Of a DNA stretch of 64,000 nt, positions 23,061 to 32,988 are shown one piece after another. A program made the position numbers and the translations under genes. Source of the stretch: Ricordea florida (Eukaryota; Cnidaria; Anthozoa; Corallimorpharia; Ricordeidae); assembly GCA_949710005.1 (NCBI GenBank), contig OX453276.1, positions 14,975,133 through 15,039,132 of the forward strand. Reading direction: 5' to 3'. The first letter of the stretch is position 1. Each line of letters opens with the position of its first letter. The notes below the pieces were generated by a model. The model was not told the DNA's origin. It searched no databases and saw only the letters and a program-made list of their open reading frames with translations.

Positions 23061-23221
23061 TACCGTCAAATCCCTGTTATAAGCCCTGGGCTTTTAAGTT
23101 GGGGGAGGGGGAAGGACGGGGGCAAATAAGCAGACTATAAATATTTTTTTCTGTTTATAGGTTGATGGGCCTATAACCGGGGGTGGGGGGAGAGGGAGCT
23201 ATTAACCAGGATTTTACGGTA
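23061..23221. mobile_element. Mariner-like MITE in intron
   Basis: Ends are inverted repeats: TACCGTCAAATCC at 23061 and the reverse complement of TACCGTAAAATCC at about 23209-23221. TA could be the target duplication. The body is G-rich. It lies in the intron 23041-23438 of the transposon-like gene. Similar termini occur at about 25347-25455 and 43757-44058. Confidence 0.6.
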
Positions 23222-23621
23222 TTATGTTAGAGAGCTAGTTTACCAAGTTAAGTTCATGAATAAGTTTAGCTAATGAGTTTTTCCATTAGGAGCTAATCTG
23301 CTCAGAGTTAGCCAGTTTAAGATATTTAGTGAGCTATAAAAGACGGCAAAAATCAATAAAGCAAATAACATAAATATATCTTGGCAAACATAATAATTAA
23401 TAATAATTATTCATTATTGTTGTTCATCTTTCTTTAAGCCTACTTGATCAGTATCCTCAATCTGCTTAACCGTGTACAGAGTTGCAATGATAACCATTTG
23501 CTTCTGGGGGAAAATTGCGCAGAGGATCACCCAGTTTTGAAAGCCTACACTCTGCAGCTCACCAAAGAAATGGAAGAGATGGAGGGAAAACTGTTGACCA
23601 CTGAGAAAGGCAAGGAGGTGA

Positions 23622-24055
23622 CAGGGTTCGCACAGTCTTGAAAAGTTCTTGAATTTTAAGGGGAGTCCTTGAAAAGTCCTTGAACTCAATTTATCCTTGA
23701 AAAGTCCTTGAATTTCTTTACAAGTCCTTGAAAAGTCCTTGAATTTTCTCAACCTTCGAACGCGGTGGAGTCGAAAGCAAAGTTGCTTTGCATTGTTATT
23801 CTTTTTCTGATGTCAAGGAACTCGCAACACAGCAAAATAAGCTAACTAAGGATAACAGCAAGTCAGACGGAGGTGGAGCAAAAACTTGTGGCCTTGAAAA
23901 CCTGTTAGTTTGGAATATGCGTACATGTATGTCTATTTGTATTTGCCATCCCTGAAATTAAATTCCTGTTTGGGGTCCTTGAAAATCACATTTGATGCTT
24001 GAAAAGTCCTTGAAAAGTCCTTGAAAAATGGTTGCAATTTTTTGTATGAACCCTG
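23622..24055. mobile_element. hAT-like MITE inserted in an exon
   Basis: Left end CAGGGTTCGCACA and right end TGTATGAACCCTG are inverted repeats with the CAGGG start common in hAT elements. The 5-bp sequence GGTGA is duplicated at 23617-23621 and 24056-24060. Removing 439 bp rejoins the host frame across LTTEKGKEV and RFTFKLIPCDMKW, so the insertion is exonic. The interior is made of many copies of a CTTGAAAAGTC motif. The 5-bp rather than 8-bp duplication is atypical for classical hAT but reported for hAT5-type elements. Confidence 0.75.
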
Positions 24056-25346
24056 GGTGAGATTCACATTCAAGTTGATTCCATGTGATATGAAGTGGGC
24101 GTCTATTCTCTTAGGAGAGCTATCCAATGCTCCCAGACCAACAAGAACAAACTTTTTGGCTTCATAGGAGGGCCAGAATCAACGTGGCAACCATGGGATT
24201 ATAAAAAGCGATTAGAAATGGCAGTCAAAGCTGACAATTTTAAGAAAAAACTACAGGACCCAAATGGAAAGCAGAGGGGTGATGTAACAAAGTTCATAGC
24301 ACATCGCAAGTCAAGACAAGAATTTTTGCCAGTCCTTGGAAAATATGTTGATCGAATCAAGCCTGATCCACTTCACAATGTCAACAATGGCTGGCAGCAC
24401 TGGTTCTCAATTTGCCTGAACGTTGCAATGCAGTACACAAATGCAAATCAGTTGAAGGTTGCAGTAGTTTTAACAGATCTCCCACATTCTTGTCCTTTAG
24501 TCAAATTTCTTAATTGCTTAAAAGAGGGTGCGAAGTGTGGACGCCTGTACAAAACCTTTTGTTGCTGGTTCTCCAAGAAAAGAAAGAAAGGCAACCAATT
24601 CTCGTATCGCTTTACAGGATTAGAGTCCAAACAGTTTTCATGGAACTTTGGGCCTCTGATTGACAATCTTTTAAAGATTACCAATCTTTCAGTCTCAACC
24701 AAAGTGAAACTCACCACCCTAGCATTTTCAGGTTTACAACTAAGGGACAGTGCATCACTGTTTTCCAGGGTGGAAATCAATGCAGAGCAGTTGACGGAAC
24801 TGAAAAGCATCTGTCAGAAATATTTCCATGTTTGCAGCCTATTGCTTGATGGCATAAGTCCCACAGTCTGGACTATTGGATACGCCATTCCGTACCACAC
24901 GAAGCAACTGTTCGAGGAATGCAGGTATGGTCTCGGGCTCAACTCGATGCAAGGCCGGGAAGCGAAACACATAAAGCTGGCCAGCTATGTGCAAAATACT
25001 TGCAATGTAAACAAAAATCAAAGATGGTGGGCGGTGTTCAGACACAAATTTGTTTCCTTGGTGTGGTTGCGAGAACTAGATCCCTACAGTATCACCTATC
25101 GCCGTGAAAAGAGGAAAGTTTGTGACTCTTACATCCCCAAGAGGGTTGTAGACAGTCATTCCATGTACTGCTACTGTGGAATGGAAAAGTCAAGTGTTGG
25201 TGATGAAGGATGCCATATCTGCACAAGCAGTAGCATGAAGCTAATAAAGAAAAGCATTGTAGAGGGCCAAATGTGCAGTGCTTTAAAGGAACTGCTATCT
25301 TAAAGAGGCCGAAAAAAGCTGGAGATGTTAATCCTTGTGAGGGATG

Positions 25347-25455
25347 CCGTAAATCAAATAATAGCTGGGGACGATTATTTTTTTCGCCTCAGAAAGGGGT
25401 GATTATTCGAGGGTGGCGATTAATCGAGTGACGACTATTATTCGAGGATTTAAGG
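25347..25455. mobile_element. Short MITE-like inverted repeat
   Basis: CCGTAAATCAAATAATAG at the left and the reverse complement of CCTTAAATCCTCGAATAATAG at the right form imperfect terminal repeats. Located just after the stop of the 21.4-25.3 kb gene. Confidence 0.5.
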
Positions 25456-26440
25456 TAACCCAATGCTTGAGTTAAACAAATGCGTACCCTTTTATTATGC
25501 ATATTCGAACAGCAGTGGTATTTCTCAGCACTAATGTATCTTTTTATTACTCTGTTAAATGTGTTCTTGTTGATATTTACGTGTATGCACTTCCAGAAAA
25601 TATTCATACTCCCCCCACAGAAGGTTTCTGGTTTTGCCCTCCCCCTTCCCCCAGGAAATTCCAGTTTATTTTCATATATTGCCTCTAACATCTTAGCTCT
25701 TTTAGTTCCCCCTCCCCCAGGAATTTCCAATGACCTTAAAGTTTTGTTAAGCTCACTGCTGTGGGAAATAAAATAAAGACATAATTGCTAGGCCACTGCA
25801 ACAATATGTACATAAATAAAAGTTGTTTAAACATCCCATTGAGTCCAAAAACGATCAACACTAGAACAATATTTTTATTCTTGCAATGTTATTGAGTCAC
25901 TGGCAAGGGGATAAGATTATTTTTCTACGTGTAGTGTCCATGATCACGGTTTGGGATTCCAAGAGTAATATAATATTCTGTAAGATGCCATATACTATGG
26001 TTGCCTGGCAACACCAGATAGTGTTGCAATCAAAATGGACACCAAAAAATTCATCCTTGTAAAAAGGTATTTGGCATGGCTGTGCTCCAGCAGCGCTCAG
26101 GTGCCACAGGTGATTTTTTTTTTTGGACCAACAAGAAAAACTTACTTTTCACATAAAGCTTAAGTATATCATTCAAATAGCTTTCAAGCATGATGTAAAA
26201 TACCTTTTGCGATCACGATTGCTAATTAAACCGTTTATGACCTTATTTTATGCTTAGAGTACTATTAAAGCTGTAACAAGTGTCATCAATTTGACCGCTG
26301 TTTTAGTGGAAGTAAAGTGACAAATTTTTCTTCCATTTTGGTGCAGTGTCTCTTTGTTAAGGCCTGAGTCAAATACACTACTTCACATGTGACTCATAAT
26401 AACTTATAAGTACCGGTAAGTTTGCCCATAGAATCAAACA
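25456..26440. other. Intergenic with dispersed repeat
   Basis: No supported gene. The stretch 25650-25735 (GGAAATTCCAG, then C-rich, then TTTCCAAT) resembles 35612-35685, so it is a dispersed repeat; the short minus ORFs starting MEIPGG or METPRG come from it. Confidence 0.45.
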
Positions 26441-26444
26441 TCAA

Positions 26445-26600
26445 AAATTAATAATAATACTAATATTTACTTACTTGTATAGCGCTATGTCCATAGAGTT
26501 CTATAGCGCTTTACAAAACAGAACTAGCCGCCTTACAATTCCCATGGCTTACAGAAATAAAGTGATATAAAAAGGCTAACTTACAAATACCGTACAAAAT
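26445..26600 (-). mobile_element. LINE 3' end fragment
   Basis: Reverse complement contains TTTTGTAAAGCGCTATA and ends in AT-rich short repeats (TTAGTATTATTATT). This is the style of 3' terminus seen on the CR1-type LINE at 47.0-48.0 kb, which ends in GCGCTATATAAATG plus tandem tetramers. No coding remains. Confidence 0.55.
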
Positions 26601-26731
26601 TCAGGGGTAATTCAGCCGAATTCAAATTTAGCCGTGAAGTTTGGCTTATGTGCAGTTGGGCGTTTGACCCAGGCCTTATATCAGTCTCAGGAAAAAAATA
26701 AATAAAAAGTTACATGCCAAGTCAAGTTTGT

Positions 26732-27385
26732 TCAGTGCTGTGGGACACCACTTTGATTCCAGTACCCGTAATGAAACTTTACTTCAAACAATTCTTTTGC
26801 CTTGTTGAATTTCAACTCCATGGGCTTGTCATTTGAAACCAATACTTCACACCTCTCAAGGCTATTTTCTGAGGGTGCCATACACCTTTTTAAGGTGACA
26901 GCAGGGTCGACTTCAGAGCCATCCAAATCCATCCTCCCAAATAAATACTTTGCCTTTCGCAGATCTGTTATCTCATAGACAATTAGATTATTTGTTTCCC
27001 TGTATCGTTGGCCAAAGCTTGTACGTTGCATGATGTCTTGAGAAATGCAATCAAACAACTCCTGCGGCATATCCATTTTAAATTCCCCACGCGATGGATT
27101 GGCAAGTCTAGGCCTTGTGTGTAACCGACGAACGATTTTGCCATGCATCTTCCTAAGGGATCTTGCAACCATTCCTTGCGATGGCATTAATCTTTGAACG
27201 GTCGAGAATCTTCCACCGCCATGATTGTATTTCTCATCTAACACGGCCACAGCATCTTCAAGTTCATTGAAAAACTTGTTAACCCGTCGTATATCATTGC
27301 CAGGTTCAGTGGTGGTAAACAGATCGCGTTTGCAACCCTGAATTGGCTTTCGAAGGACTTCACCGAACTTTAAATTAGCCGCCAT
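26732..27385 (-). CDS. Unrecognised 217-residue protein
   Basis: ATG at 27383-27385 sits in a CAAAGATGGCGGC context like other probable starts here. The protein is mixed alpha/beta in character with basic patches (RRLHTRPRLANPSRGEF) and no transmembrane segment. No motif I can name. It may continue by splicing past the stop near 26732. The frame is undamaged, which is unusual for this window. The neighbouring ORF at 27394-27572 ends only 8 nt upstream and in another phase. Confidence 0.45.
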   Translation of the reverse strand: MAANLKFGEVLRKPIQGCKRDLFTTTEPGNDIRRVNKFFNELEDAVAVLDEKYNHGGGRFSTVQRLMPSQGMVARSLRKMHGKIVRRLHTRPRLANPSRGEFKMDMPQELFDCISQDIMQRTSFGQRYRETNNLIVYEITDLRKAKYLFGRMDLDGSEVDPAVTLKRCMAPSENSLERCEVLVSNDKPMELKFNKAKELFEVKFHYGYWNQSGVPQH

Positions 27386-27393
27386 CTTTGATT

Positions 27394-27572
27394 TTACCCG
27401 TTACTCACCGCGGCCTCTAATGAAACATTGAGGGGGTGGTCTGGCCCCGGTGTGATTACTTGGAGGTTTTCAGCTCTTTTCCGGTACACGGCCTCGTTGC
27501 TTTCTTCGTTCTTCGTGTATTTGTCTTCTGGATCATTTTGGTCATCGGCGTCATCATCTTCGCTTTTGTCTT
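27394..27572 (-). CDS. Acidic exon, unrecognised
   Basis: Follows a strong acceptor (TTCTTTTTCTCCTTGTGTCAG at about 27573-27593). Encodes an acidic stretch (SEDKSEDDDADDQND), then AVYRKRAENLQVITPGPDHP. A consensus donor (GCG/GTGAGTAA) lies at 27408; without splicing the frame ends at 27394. Upstream exons were not found. It might be the 3' part of a gene whose remaining exons skip over the ORF at 26732-27385. Confidence 0.35.
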
Positions 27573-27599
27573 CTGACACAAGGAGAAAAAGAACATTTA

Positions 27600-27850
27600 A
27601 GCAGTCTTAAACTGAAATTAATCTTGGCTTAAAGTTATGTTTACTACATTTAATTAGAGGTTTAAGAACTTAAAAATATGTCTAATTTCAACTTAAACCT
27701 GCCTTAAACACCCTTAAGGCTAAAGCTTAATGTATGTTTAAGTGACCATTAAATACAACCAAAATATCTTCTGACTTTTACATTATGTTTAATTAGAACC
27801 TTAAACACATTCTAAATGTGTGTAAAAGTCATGTTTAAGGGTAATTAAAT
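27600..27850. repeat. TTTAAG/CTTAAA-rich low-complexity block
   Basis: The hexamer recurs many times in both orientations, as in 32,650-32,880. No genes. Confidence 0.4.
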
Positions 27851-27954
27851 GATCATAATTATATTGTAATTTTAAAATCTTTCGGCCATATTCATTTCAT
27901 AAGCATCTTTTAATTCACCCACCAAATTTATTCCTTCATAGACACTGGTGTTTT

Positions 27955-28329
27955 TTACTTGGTCATTACATGTACAGTGTATATTTCATTTGTTGTTGTA
28001 TTGTTTGTTGCTTTGTAGCAAACCCACCCAGGCTTGCAGTAAACTTGTTTGATTATTTCAATAGTAGAACTCCGTCGTGAATTTCTCAAACCACATAGGT
28101 TGCCCTGCTTCTCCTTCTTTTGCAATTCGTTTCTTAATCTTTCATTCCCCTGTCGCAGGCTTGCATTGGCATCCTCGAGTCTCTTTTGACTGTCACAAAT
28201 CTCATCCATTCTTCCGCTCATCCTTTCAATAATAAGAAGCTGTCGTTCCTGTTGAGCACCTAGTAAAGTCATCATTACCGAAAACAGTGAACTGTAACCA
28301 AATGTAAAAAACGATCGAGCACACGGCAA
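27955..28329 (-). CDS. Small coiled-coil protein, unrecognised
   Basis: Likely start at one of two ATGs near 28275 (MMTLLGAQQERQL). A heptad-rich helix of about 50 residues (RQLLIIERMSGRMDEICDS and onward) is followed by a basic Arg/Ser-rich segment and a less ordered tail. Coiled-coil partners of this size accompany Myb/SANT-like proteins in some DNA transposons, but that is only a possibility here. Confidence 0.35.
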   Translation of the reverse strand: MPCARSFFTFGYSSLFSVMMTLLGAQQERQLLIIERMSGRMDEICDSQKRLEDANASLRQGNERLRNELQKKEKQGNLCGLRNSRRSSTIEIIKQVYCKPGWVCYKATNNTTTNEIYTVHVMTK

Positions 28330-29130
28330 GAAACGAAGCTAGAATGCGAACTTCCAAATGACACTAACTACACGAAACATACATCCCGCGATCGACACTC
28401 TCGCCTTCTGATTGGCTTACTATCGAAAACCAACCAATTGCAATGAAGCAGAAAAACCAAATGCAAATTGCACTTGGGATAACAATAGGGCCATTCATTG
28501 CTCTTGCCGCAAATCAGCCGTTACCGATTGCGGTTTTTGTCTTTGATAATCAACAAAATGGCCGAAGATTATCCTGAAACAAGTTTCGTCGAAAACACTC
28601 CAAGCCCTTTCTTCTGTGATAAGTGGAAACTTGCGGAAAGTCCTTTGCACATTCATCTTCGTATCGTCGTCACACAAGAACGAAATGTTCTTCTCAATCG
28701 CTAAAGCGTCGCCGTCGGCGATTGTGGATTTCCGATGAATGTGATGAACAAGATATATTTTGAGTAGCACCAGTATCAAAATTTTGATGCATAAGCTAAT
28801 AAAAGTACATGACTATATTAGATTGTATGGACCTGGAGACCACATATACGGATAAAATTAAAGTTTCTTTATTCACTTGTCTTAGTGCGATTAGTGAAAT
28901 GTGGTCATTTTTCTTGCCCTGTAGGTTGCAGATGATATATTTTCTTAACTGATTATATTCCTTTCTTATTGAACTGAGTTCAAAATGTCAAGACACCTTT
29001 ATATTTCTTTCATGTTTTGGTGATATGATTCTGTTATGGAGAAGAGACAATTTGAAAATACTTAAGCAATGAAGTGCATAGTGATGTTACACACTGGACA
29101 ATTTTAATTAATAATAATCGAATATTTTCT
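28330..29130. other. Intergenic, nothing certain
   Basis: A short plus ORF (ATG 28558, context CAAAATGGCCG) and an overlapping minus ORF have no domain. No repeats recognised. Confidence 0.4.
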
Positions 29131-29245
29131 CAGGATAACCCTTCAGTACATAGTACTGTTATCAACGGGGTCCTGCTAAGAATTAAAAATATTAAGATAT
29201 ATAAAATAAGATACATATTAAAAACCGTTGAAAATAGAATATAAT

Positions 29246-32200
29246 TTACAAGTAATAATCGTGTAAGGCTTTCCTAAATAAGACTCTAGAATTAATGTTT
29301 CTTAAACTTAAAGGCAATAAATTAAAAATCGAGGCACCTAAAAAATAAAAGCTACGGCGTGCAAAATCCAGTCTGACTTTTGGTAGTTTTGCAGTTTTCC
29401 CATTGGTGCGGGTGTTTAAAGCGTTATGATGTAATCGGTGAAAATAGTCTTTAAATGGAAAGCATGCAGTTCCATTAAGGCAGTCAAATACAAAGCAGCA
29501 CGCTCTCTTTTGTAAAAAGTTATCAACAGTTAGAATTCGAAGATCACAGTTCTGCGAACTGCATTTTGGAGAAATAATTTCAAGGCTTCGGGTCTCAATG
29601 GAGCGGATCATGCGTTTGCGGGACTCTGACCATCCAAGACTAGTATAGCCGCAATACGTAAATATTGGCATAATCATCGATTGGTAAATTCGTTGGGCAG
29701 TGAAAGTATCAATACTGGAACGGATGCGCCGTAAGAGGTTCACTCTTCCTGCTGCCTTCTTGTAAATTTTTTGAAAATGAGTTTCAAAATTAAGTGTCGG
29801 GTCCAGATGCACGCCGAGGTACTTATAACATGTAGTGATGTTGATGGGAAAACCGTTGACTGAGAGCTTGACTTGACAGCCTTGAAACAGGTTCAACCGC
29901 TTACCGGTACCAAACAGCATCACCTCAGATTTTCCTTTCTTTAGATTAAAAATAAGTTCATTATCACGAAACCAGTTAGATAGATTATCTAAGTCCTGTG
30001 AAAGACTGCTTTGTATCGCATCAATATCACTTGAGGATGTAAAAATCACCGTATCGTCAGCGTAAGTGATAATCTTACAATGACGAAGCGGACTATGCAC
30101 ATCATTAAAGAAGATGAGAAAAAGGAGGGGCCCAAGAATACTCCCTTGAGGAACTCCAGTGTTAATTGGATTTGGTTCAGAAAGCACACCGTGAAATTGA
30201 ACGATCTGCTTATGATGGAATAAATAATCAGTAAACCACTGAAGTTCCATATCATATACACCAAAACGGGACAGTTTACTCAATAAAATGCAATGACTAA
30301 TGGTATCGAATGCCTTTGATAAGTCAATAAAAACTGCTCCTGTCGCCTTTCCACTATCGGCCTCCTTTCTGATGAGATCAGTGAAGTAAGTAACAGCTAG
30401 TTCCGTTGAGCGGTTCGGACGGAAACCAAATTGGTACTCAAAAAGTAGATTATGACGCTCTAAATGAGCCATCAGCTGCTTATAGACTATCCTTTCCAAG
30501 ATCTTTGACAAAGTAGGGAGAATTGAGATAGGCCTGTAATTGTCAACCTCAGCCAGAGACCCTGATTTGTATAGAGGGATCACCTTTGCCACTTTCCACT
30601 CACTAGGCACAACTCCAGTTTTTAGAGATAAATTGATGATAAATGTCAAAGGCGTGGTTAAAACATAGGCAGCGTCTTTGAGCAGTCCCGGGGGGAAATT
30701 ATCCAGTCCAGACGCTTTTTTCCGCTTAAGATTTTTTAGCTCCTTAAGAATGTCTGATTCTTTCACAGCTTTAAAAGTAAACTGACTTCCCGTGAATTGC
30801 TTGGGAAGATTTTCTTCAGCAGGTTTGCTCCAGACAAAGTCACGGAGTAAGATTGATTTCCCTTTCAGACATCTGGCAATGGAACTGAAATATTCGCAGA
30901 AGCTATTTGCAATGAAGCTTTTGTCAGTTGACTTCGATCCATTTGTCACAAACGCCGAACCTTGATCAGAAGGCGACTTGGTAGGATAGAGTTTCTTGAT
31001 GGCTGCCCAAAATTTATCCGGAGAGTCAGCACAATCTTTAAGAAGATCGCGATGATATCTGCTTTTGCTTTTTTTAACAAGGCCAGAAACTCTGTTGCGT
31101 TGCCATTTATAAGAAGACCAATCGTTTTCTTGATTAGTACGACGGGCTTTCCTGAGCAAACCATCCCTGAGATTCATCTCTTTTTTGACATCCGGAGTCA
31201 GCCAAGGACATAGTCGGCCTTTGACCTTCTTTAAGATTAGAGGAGCGTGCTTGTCGATACACTGTTGCAGTATGTCACGAAAAGAGGCCCATGCCTCGCT
31301 TATGCTGACAGATGAATAAACTTCTTCAAAATTCGCAGAATTTAGCTCTTCGCAAAATGGCTTGGGGTCATAGTTAGCAAAATTCCAGCAAGTAATGATT
31401 CGCGGATTGAACTTAGCATTGTTTAGCTTGCGAGCACATCCAATGAGCTCATGATCACTCAGGCTAGCTGGAATTACTTTCACCGAAGAGATGTTATGTG
31501 GTACGTTACTGCAAATAACATCAATTAGGGTCTTGGACTCACGCGTAATTCTCGTGGGGGTAGTAATGAGTTGTTTCAGACCAAAATAGGTGAGAATGGA
31601 TTTCATTTCTTTGTGATCCGAGGACACCAAAAAATTACAGTTAATGTCGCCTAAGAGAATACATTCCTTGTTTTCAGCTGATATTGTCGAAAGCATTGAT
31701 TCAAATTTGCAATTAAAATTTGCGCAGAGATGTTTAGAAGAATCCGGAGGGCGGTAAATAATTCCAACTAGAAAACTTTTGGTTTTAGGAAATAAAATTT
31801 CAATCCAAATGCATTCAATATCCTCTTGCTCGAGATCCATTCGTCTTTGAAAGGGAATAGATAAAGAAATATAAACACCAACACCTCCACCTTGACCAGA
31901 AGCCCTTGACTTTGCAATAAACGTATAACCTTCAATTTGAACCTCGGCTTCGCTTTTGGTGGATAAATGTGTTTCACTGACCGAAAAGATGTGTATGTTC
32001 CTAGAGCCATCCAGGATTTGACAGATGATAGTTTTGTTTGCCAATAAACCTCTAATATTTTGATGCAGAATTTTAAGGCCCTTTTTAGAGAGAAGCTCGC
32101 TAAGTTCGGGGATGACATATCGTTGAGCATCTTCTTGTTGATCTTGGTCAGCTCCATCTTGGGTGTTGTTGTTAAACAGACAAGAATTGCAGATGACTCC

Positions 32201-32458
32201 GCTATCATCGGAGCAGAAGCATTTCAGGTGAAACTTTAAATGACATTGCGAACAAGCCATCCTGCTTTGTCTTTTCTTCAAAGCCTTTAAGCACGAACCA
32301 CACCTATCAATCGGTCCAGGACAAGTTTCGATATCGCCTGATAGGAGAAGCAGGAGCTGAATTAGCGAAGTTCTCGATGTTCGATGCCCAATTCCATTTA
32401 TCTGGCGGTAGGACCAAAGCGAAGAGTAGATAAAGGTTTCTTGTAAACCCTGGCATTG
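29246..32458 (-). CDS. LINE endonuclease-reverse transcriptase with PHD-like and 2A-like N terminus
   Basis: The frame opens after TAG at 32459-32461; no ATG is seen before a hydrophobic LLLLLSGDIETCPGP block (32312-32353), so an upstream start may be spliced or lost. Next is a Cys/His cluster (CGSC, CSQCHLKFHLKCF, CNSC), PHD-finger-like. Then an endonuclease (LHQNIRGL, SETHLS, GGGVGVYI, IIYRPPDSS, LGDINCNF, SDHELI), and a reverse transcriptase (KVIPLYKSG, NYRPISILP, FIDLSKAFD, GVPQGSILGPLLF, active site YADD at 30053-30064) with a C-terminal thumb and connection region ending LHDYYL. This is the CR1/L2/Jockey layout. Catalytic residues are present, so activity is plausible. Confidence 0.88.
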   Translation of the reverse strand, partial: QCQGLQETFIYSSLWSYRQINGIGHRTSRTSLIQLLLLLSGDIETCPGPIDRCGSCLKALKKRQSRMACSQCHLKFHLKCFCSDDSGVICNSCLFNNNTQDGADQDQQEDAQRYVIPELSELLSKKGLKILHQNIRGLLANKTIICQILDGSRNIHIFSVSETHLSTKSEAEVQIEGYTFIAKSRASGQGGGVGVYISLSIPFQRRMDLEQEDIECIWIEILFPKTKSFLVGIIYRPPDSSKHLCANFNCKFESMLSTISAENKECILLGDINCNFLVSSDHKEMKSILTYFGLKQLITTPTRITRESKTLIDVICSNVPHNISSVKVIPASLSDHELIGCARKLNNAKFNPRIITCWNFANYDPKPFCEELNSANFEEVYSSVSISEAWASFRDILQQCIDKHAPLILKKVKGRLCPWLTPDVKKEMNLRDGLLRKARRTNQENDWSSYKWQRNRVSGLVKKSKSRYHRDLLKDCADSPDKFWAAIKKLYPTKSPSDQGSAFVTNGSKSTDKSFIANSFCEYFSSIARCLKGKSILLRDFVWSKPAEENLPKQFTGSQFTFKAVKESDILKELKNLKRKKASGLDNFPPGLLKDAAYVLTTPLTFIINLSLKTGVVPSEWKVAKVIPLYKSGSLAEVDNYRPISILPTLSKILERIVYKQLMAHLERHNLLFEYQFGFRPNRSTELAVTYFTDLIRKEADSGKATGAVFIDLSKAFDTISHCILLSKLSRFGVYDMELQWFTDYLFHHKQIVQFHGVLSEPNPINTGVPQGSILGPLLFLIFFNDVHSPLRHCKIITYADDTVIFTSSSDIDAIQSSLSQDLDNLSNWFRDNELIFNLKKGKSEVMLFGTGKRLNLFQGCQVKLSVNGFPINITTCYKYLGVHLDPTLNFETHFQKIYKKAAGRVNLLRRIRSSIDTFTAQRIYQSMIMPIFTYCGYTSLGWSESRKRMIRSIETRSLEIISPKCSSQNCDLRILTVDNFLQKRACCFVFDCLNGTACFPFKDYFHRLHHNALNTRTNGKTAKLPKVRLDFARRSFYFLGASIFNLLPLSLRNINSRVLFRKALHDYYL

Positions 32459-32560
32459 CTATATCGTATAGTACGTTTAAACTGCAGAAGGCTTGCTTTT
32501 TTATGTAGAAAATAGCAAAAGTGAACAGAGCGAAATAGCACACAACCGCTCGTAACGACG

Positions 32561-32585
32561 CCATACTGCAAAAGATGCAGTATGG
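32561..32585. other. Perfect 10-bp hairpin upstream of LINE ORF
   Basis: CCATACTGCA pairs with TGCAGTATGG across a 5-nt loop. Lies in the presumed 5' leader of the LINE. Confidence 0.7.
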
Positions 32586-32590
32586 CATCG

Positions 32591-32622
32591 TAGTAAGAAT
32601 TCTAAGAATAGAATTCTTACTA
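32591..32622. other. Perfect 13-bp hairpin upstream of LINE ORF
   Basis: TAGTAAGAATTCT pairs with AGAATTCTTACTA across a 6-nt loop, only 5 nt from the previous hairpin. Confidence 0.75.
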
Positions 32623-32649
32623 TTCCTGTTATATAATAATAAATAGTCA

Positions 32650-32880
32650 TTTATGGGAACCAAAACACAACCATTAATTTAGAGAATGTTTAATCTCCAT
32701 TTCAGGAACTTAAATGGCTTCAGGTGTATAATGTATGTTTCAGGGGCACTTAAACCCCACTATGACAATAGCATTGATTTAAGTGATGTTTTAAACAATT
32801 AAACTAGACTTAAATGTAGACCCAAGTTCTAGGGTTGTTTAATGCAACTTAAATGTGATTAAAATGTGGCTTTGGGTCTA
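32650..32880. repeat. TTTAAG/CTTAAA-rich low-complexity block
   Basis: Same hexamer style as 27600-27850; the two blocks bracket the LINE and the coiled-coil ORF. Confidence 0.35.
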
Positions 32881-32988
32881 GTGTGAGTCACTGTCAATTT
32901 CTTTGCCGGCGGGATACCTGGACAGAAGACAGGATTATATCAGTGGACATAAAGAATGGGCAGAATCGAAGACAAGAAACGACATAAT

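Larger units (their letters stand above)
21443..25303 (+). pseudogene. Multi-exon gene of an unnamed, probably transposon-related cnidarian family
   Basis: Visible parts: exon 21443-21513 (ATG in an ACAAAATGGCGG context); exon 21664-21857, a coiled coil (ELEELTKQLNAKKN); exon from 22307 with the main frame 22431-23040; exon from 23439, interrupted by a MITE at 23622-24055; then the long frame to TAA at 25303. The intron 23041-23438 is phase 1. Landmarks: LLWVAVGADGAPFGKDD, ENCAEDHPVLKAY, DPLHNVNNGWQHWF, FSRVEI, GLGLNSMQGREAKH, and a Cys-rich end (YCYCGM ... CHIC). I recognise the pattern as a large multi-copy cnidarian family but cannot name a Pfam domain. Frame changes near 21680, 22440 and 24150 and the MITE make this copy non-functional. 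Confidence 0.6.
29130..32640 (-). mobile_element. Near full-length CR1/L2-type LINE
   Basis: One long ORF2-like frame (29246-32458), a 5' leader with two strong hairpins, and a 3' UTR ending in AT-rich short repeats (TTCGATTATTATTAA near 29110-29125). No obvious separate ORF1 is present. The coding frame has no internal stop over 1,070 codons, so this is among the youngest elements here. Exact ends and target duplication could not be fixed. Confidence 0.75.

Noticed and set aside
30046-32208. ORFs in other frames of the LINE
   Set aside because: Shadows of the endonuclease-reverse transcriptase frame.
32307-32663. Minus-strand 118-residue ORF upstream of the LINE frame
   Set aside because: It overlaps the 2A-like segment in a different frame and has no domain; kept only as a possible relic of a frameshifted start.
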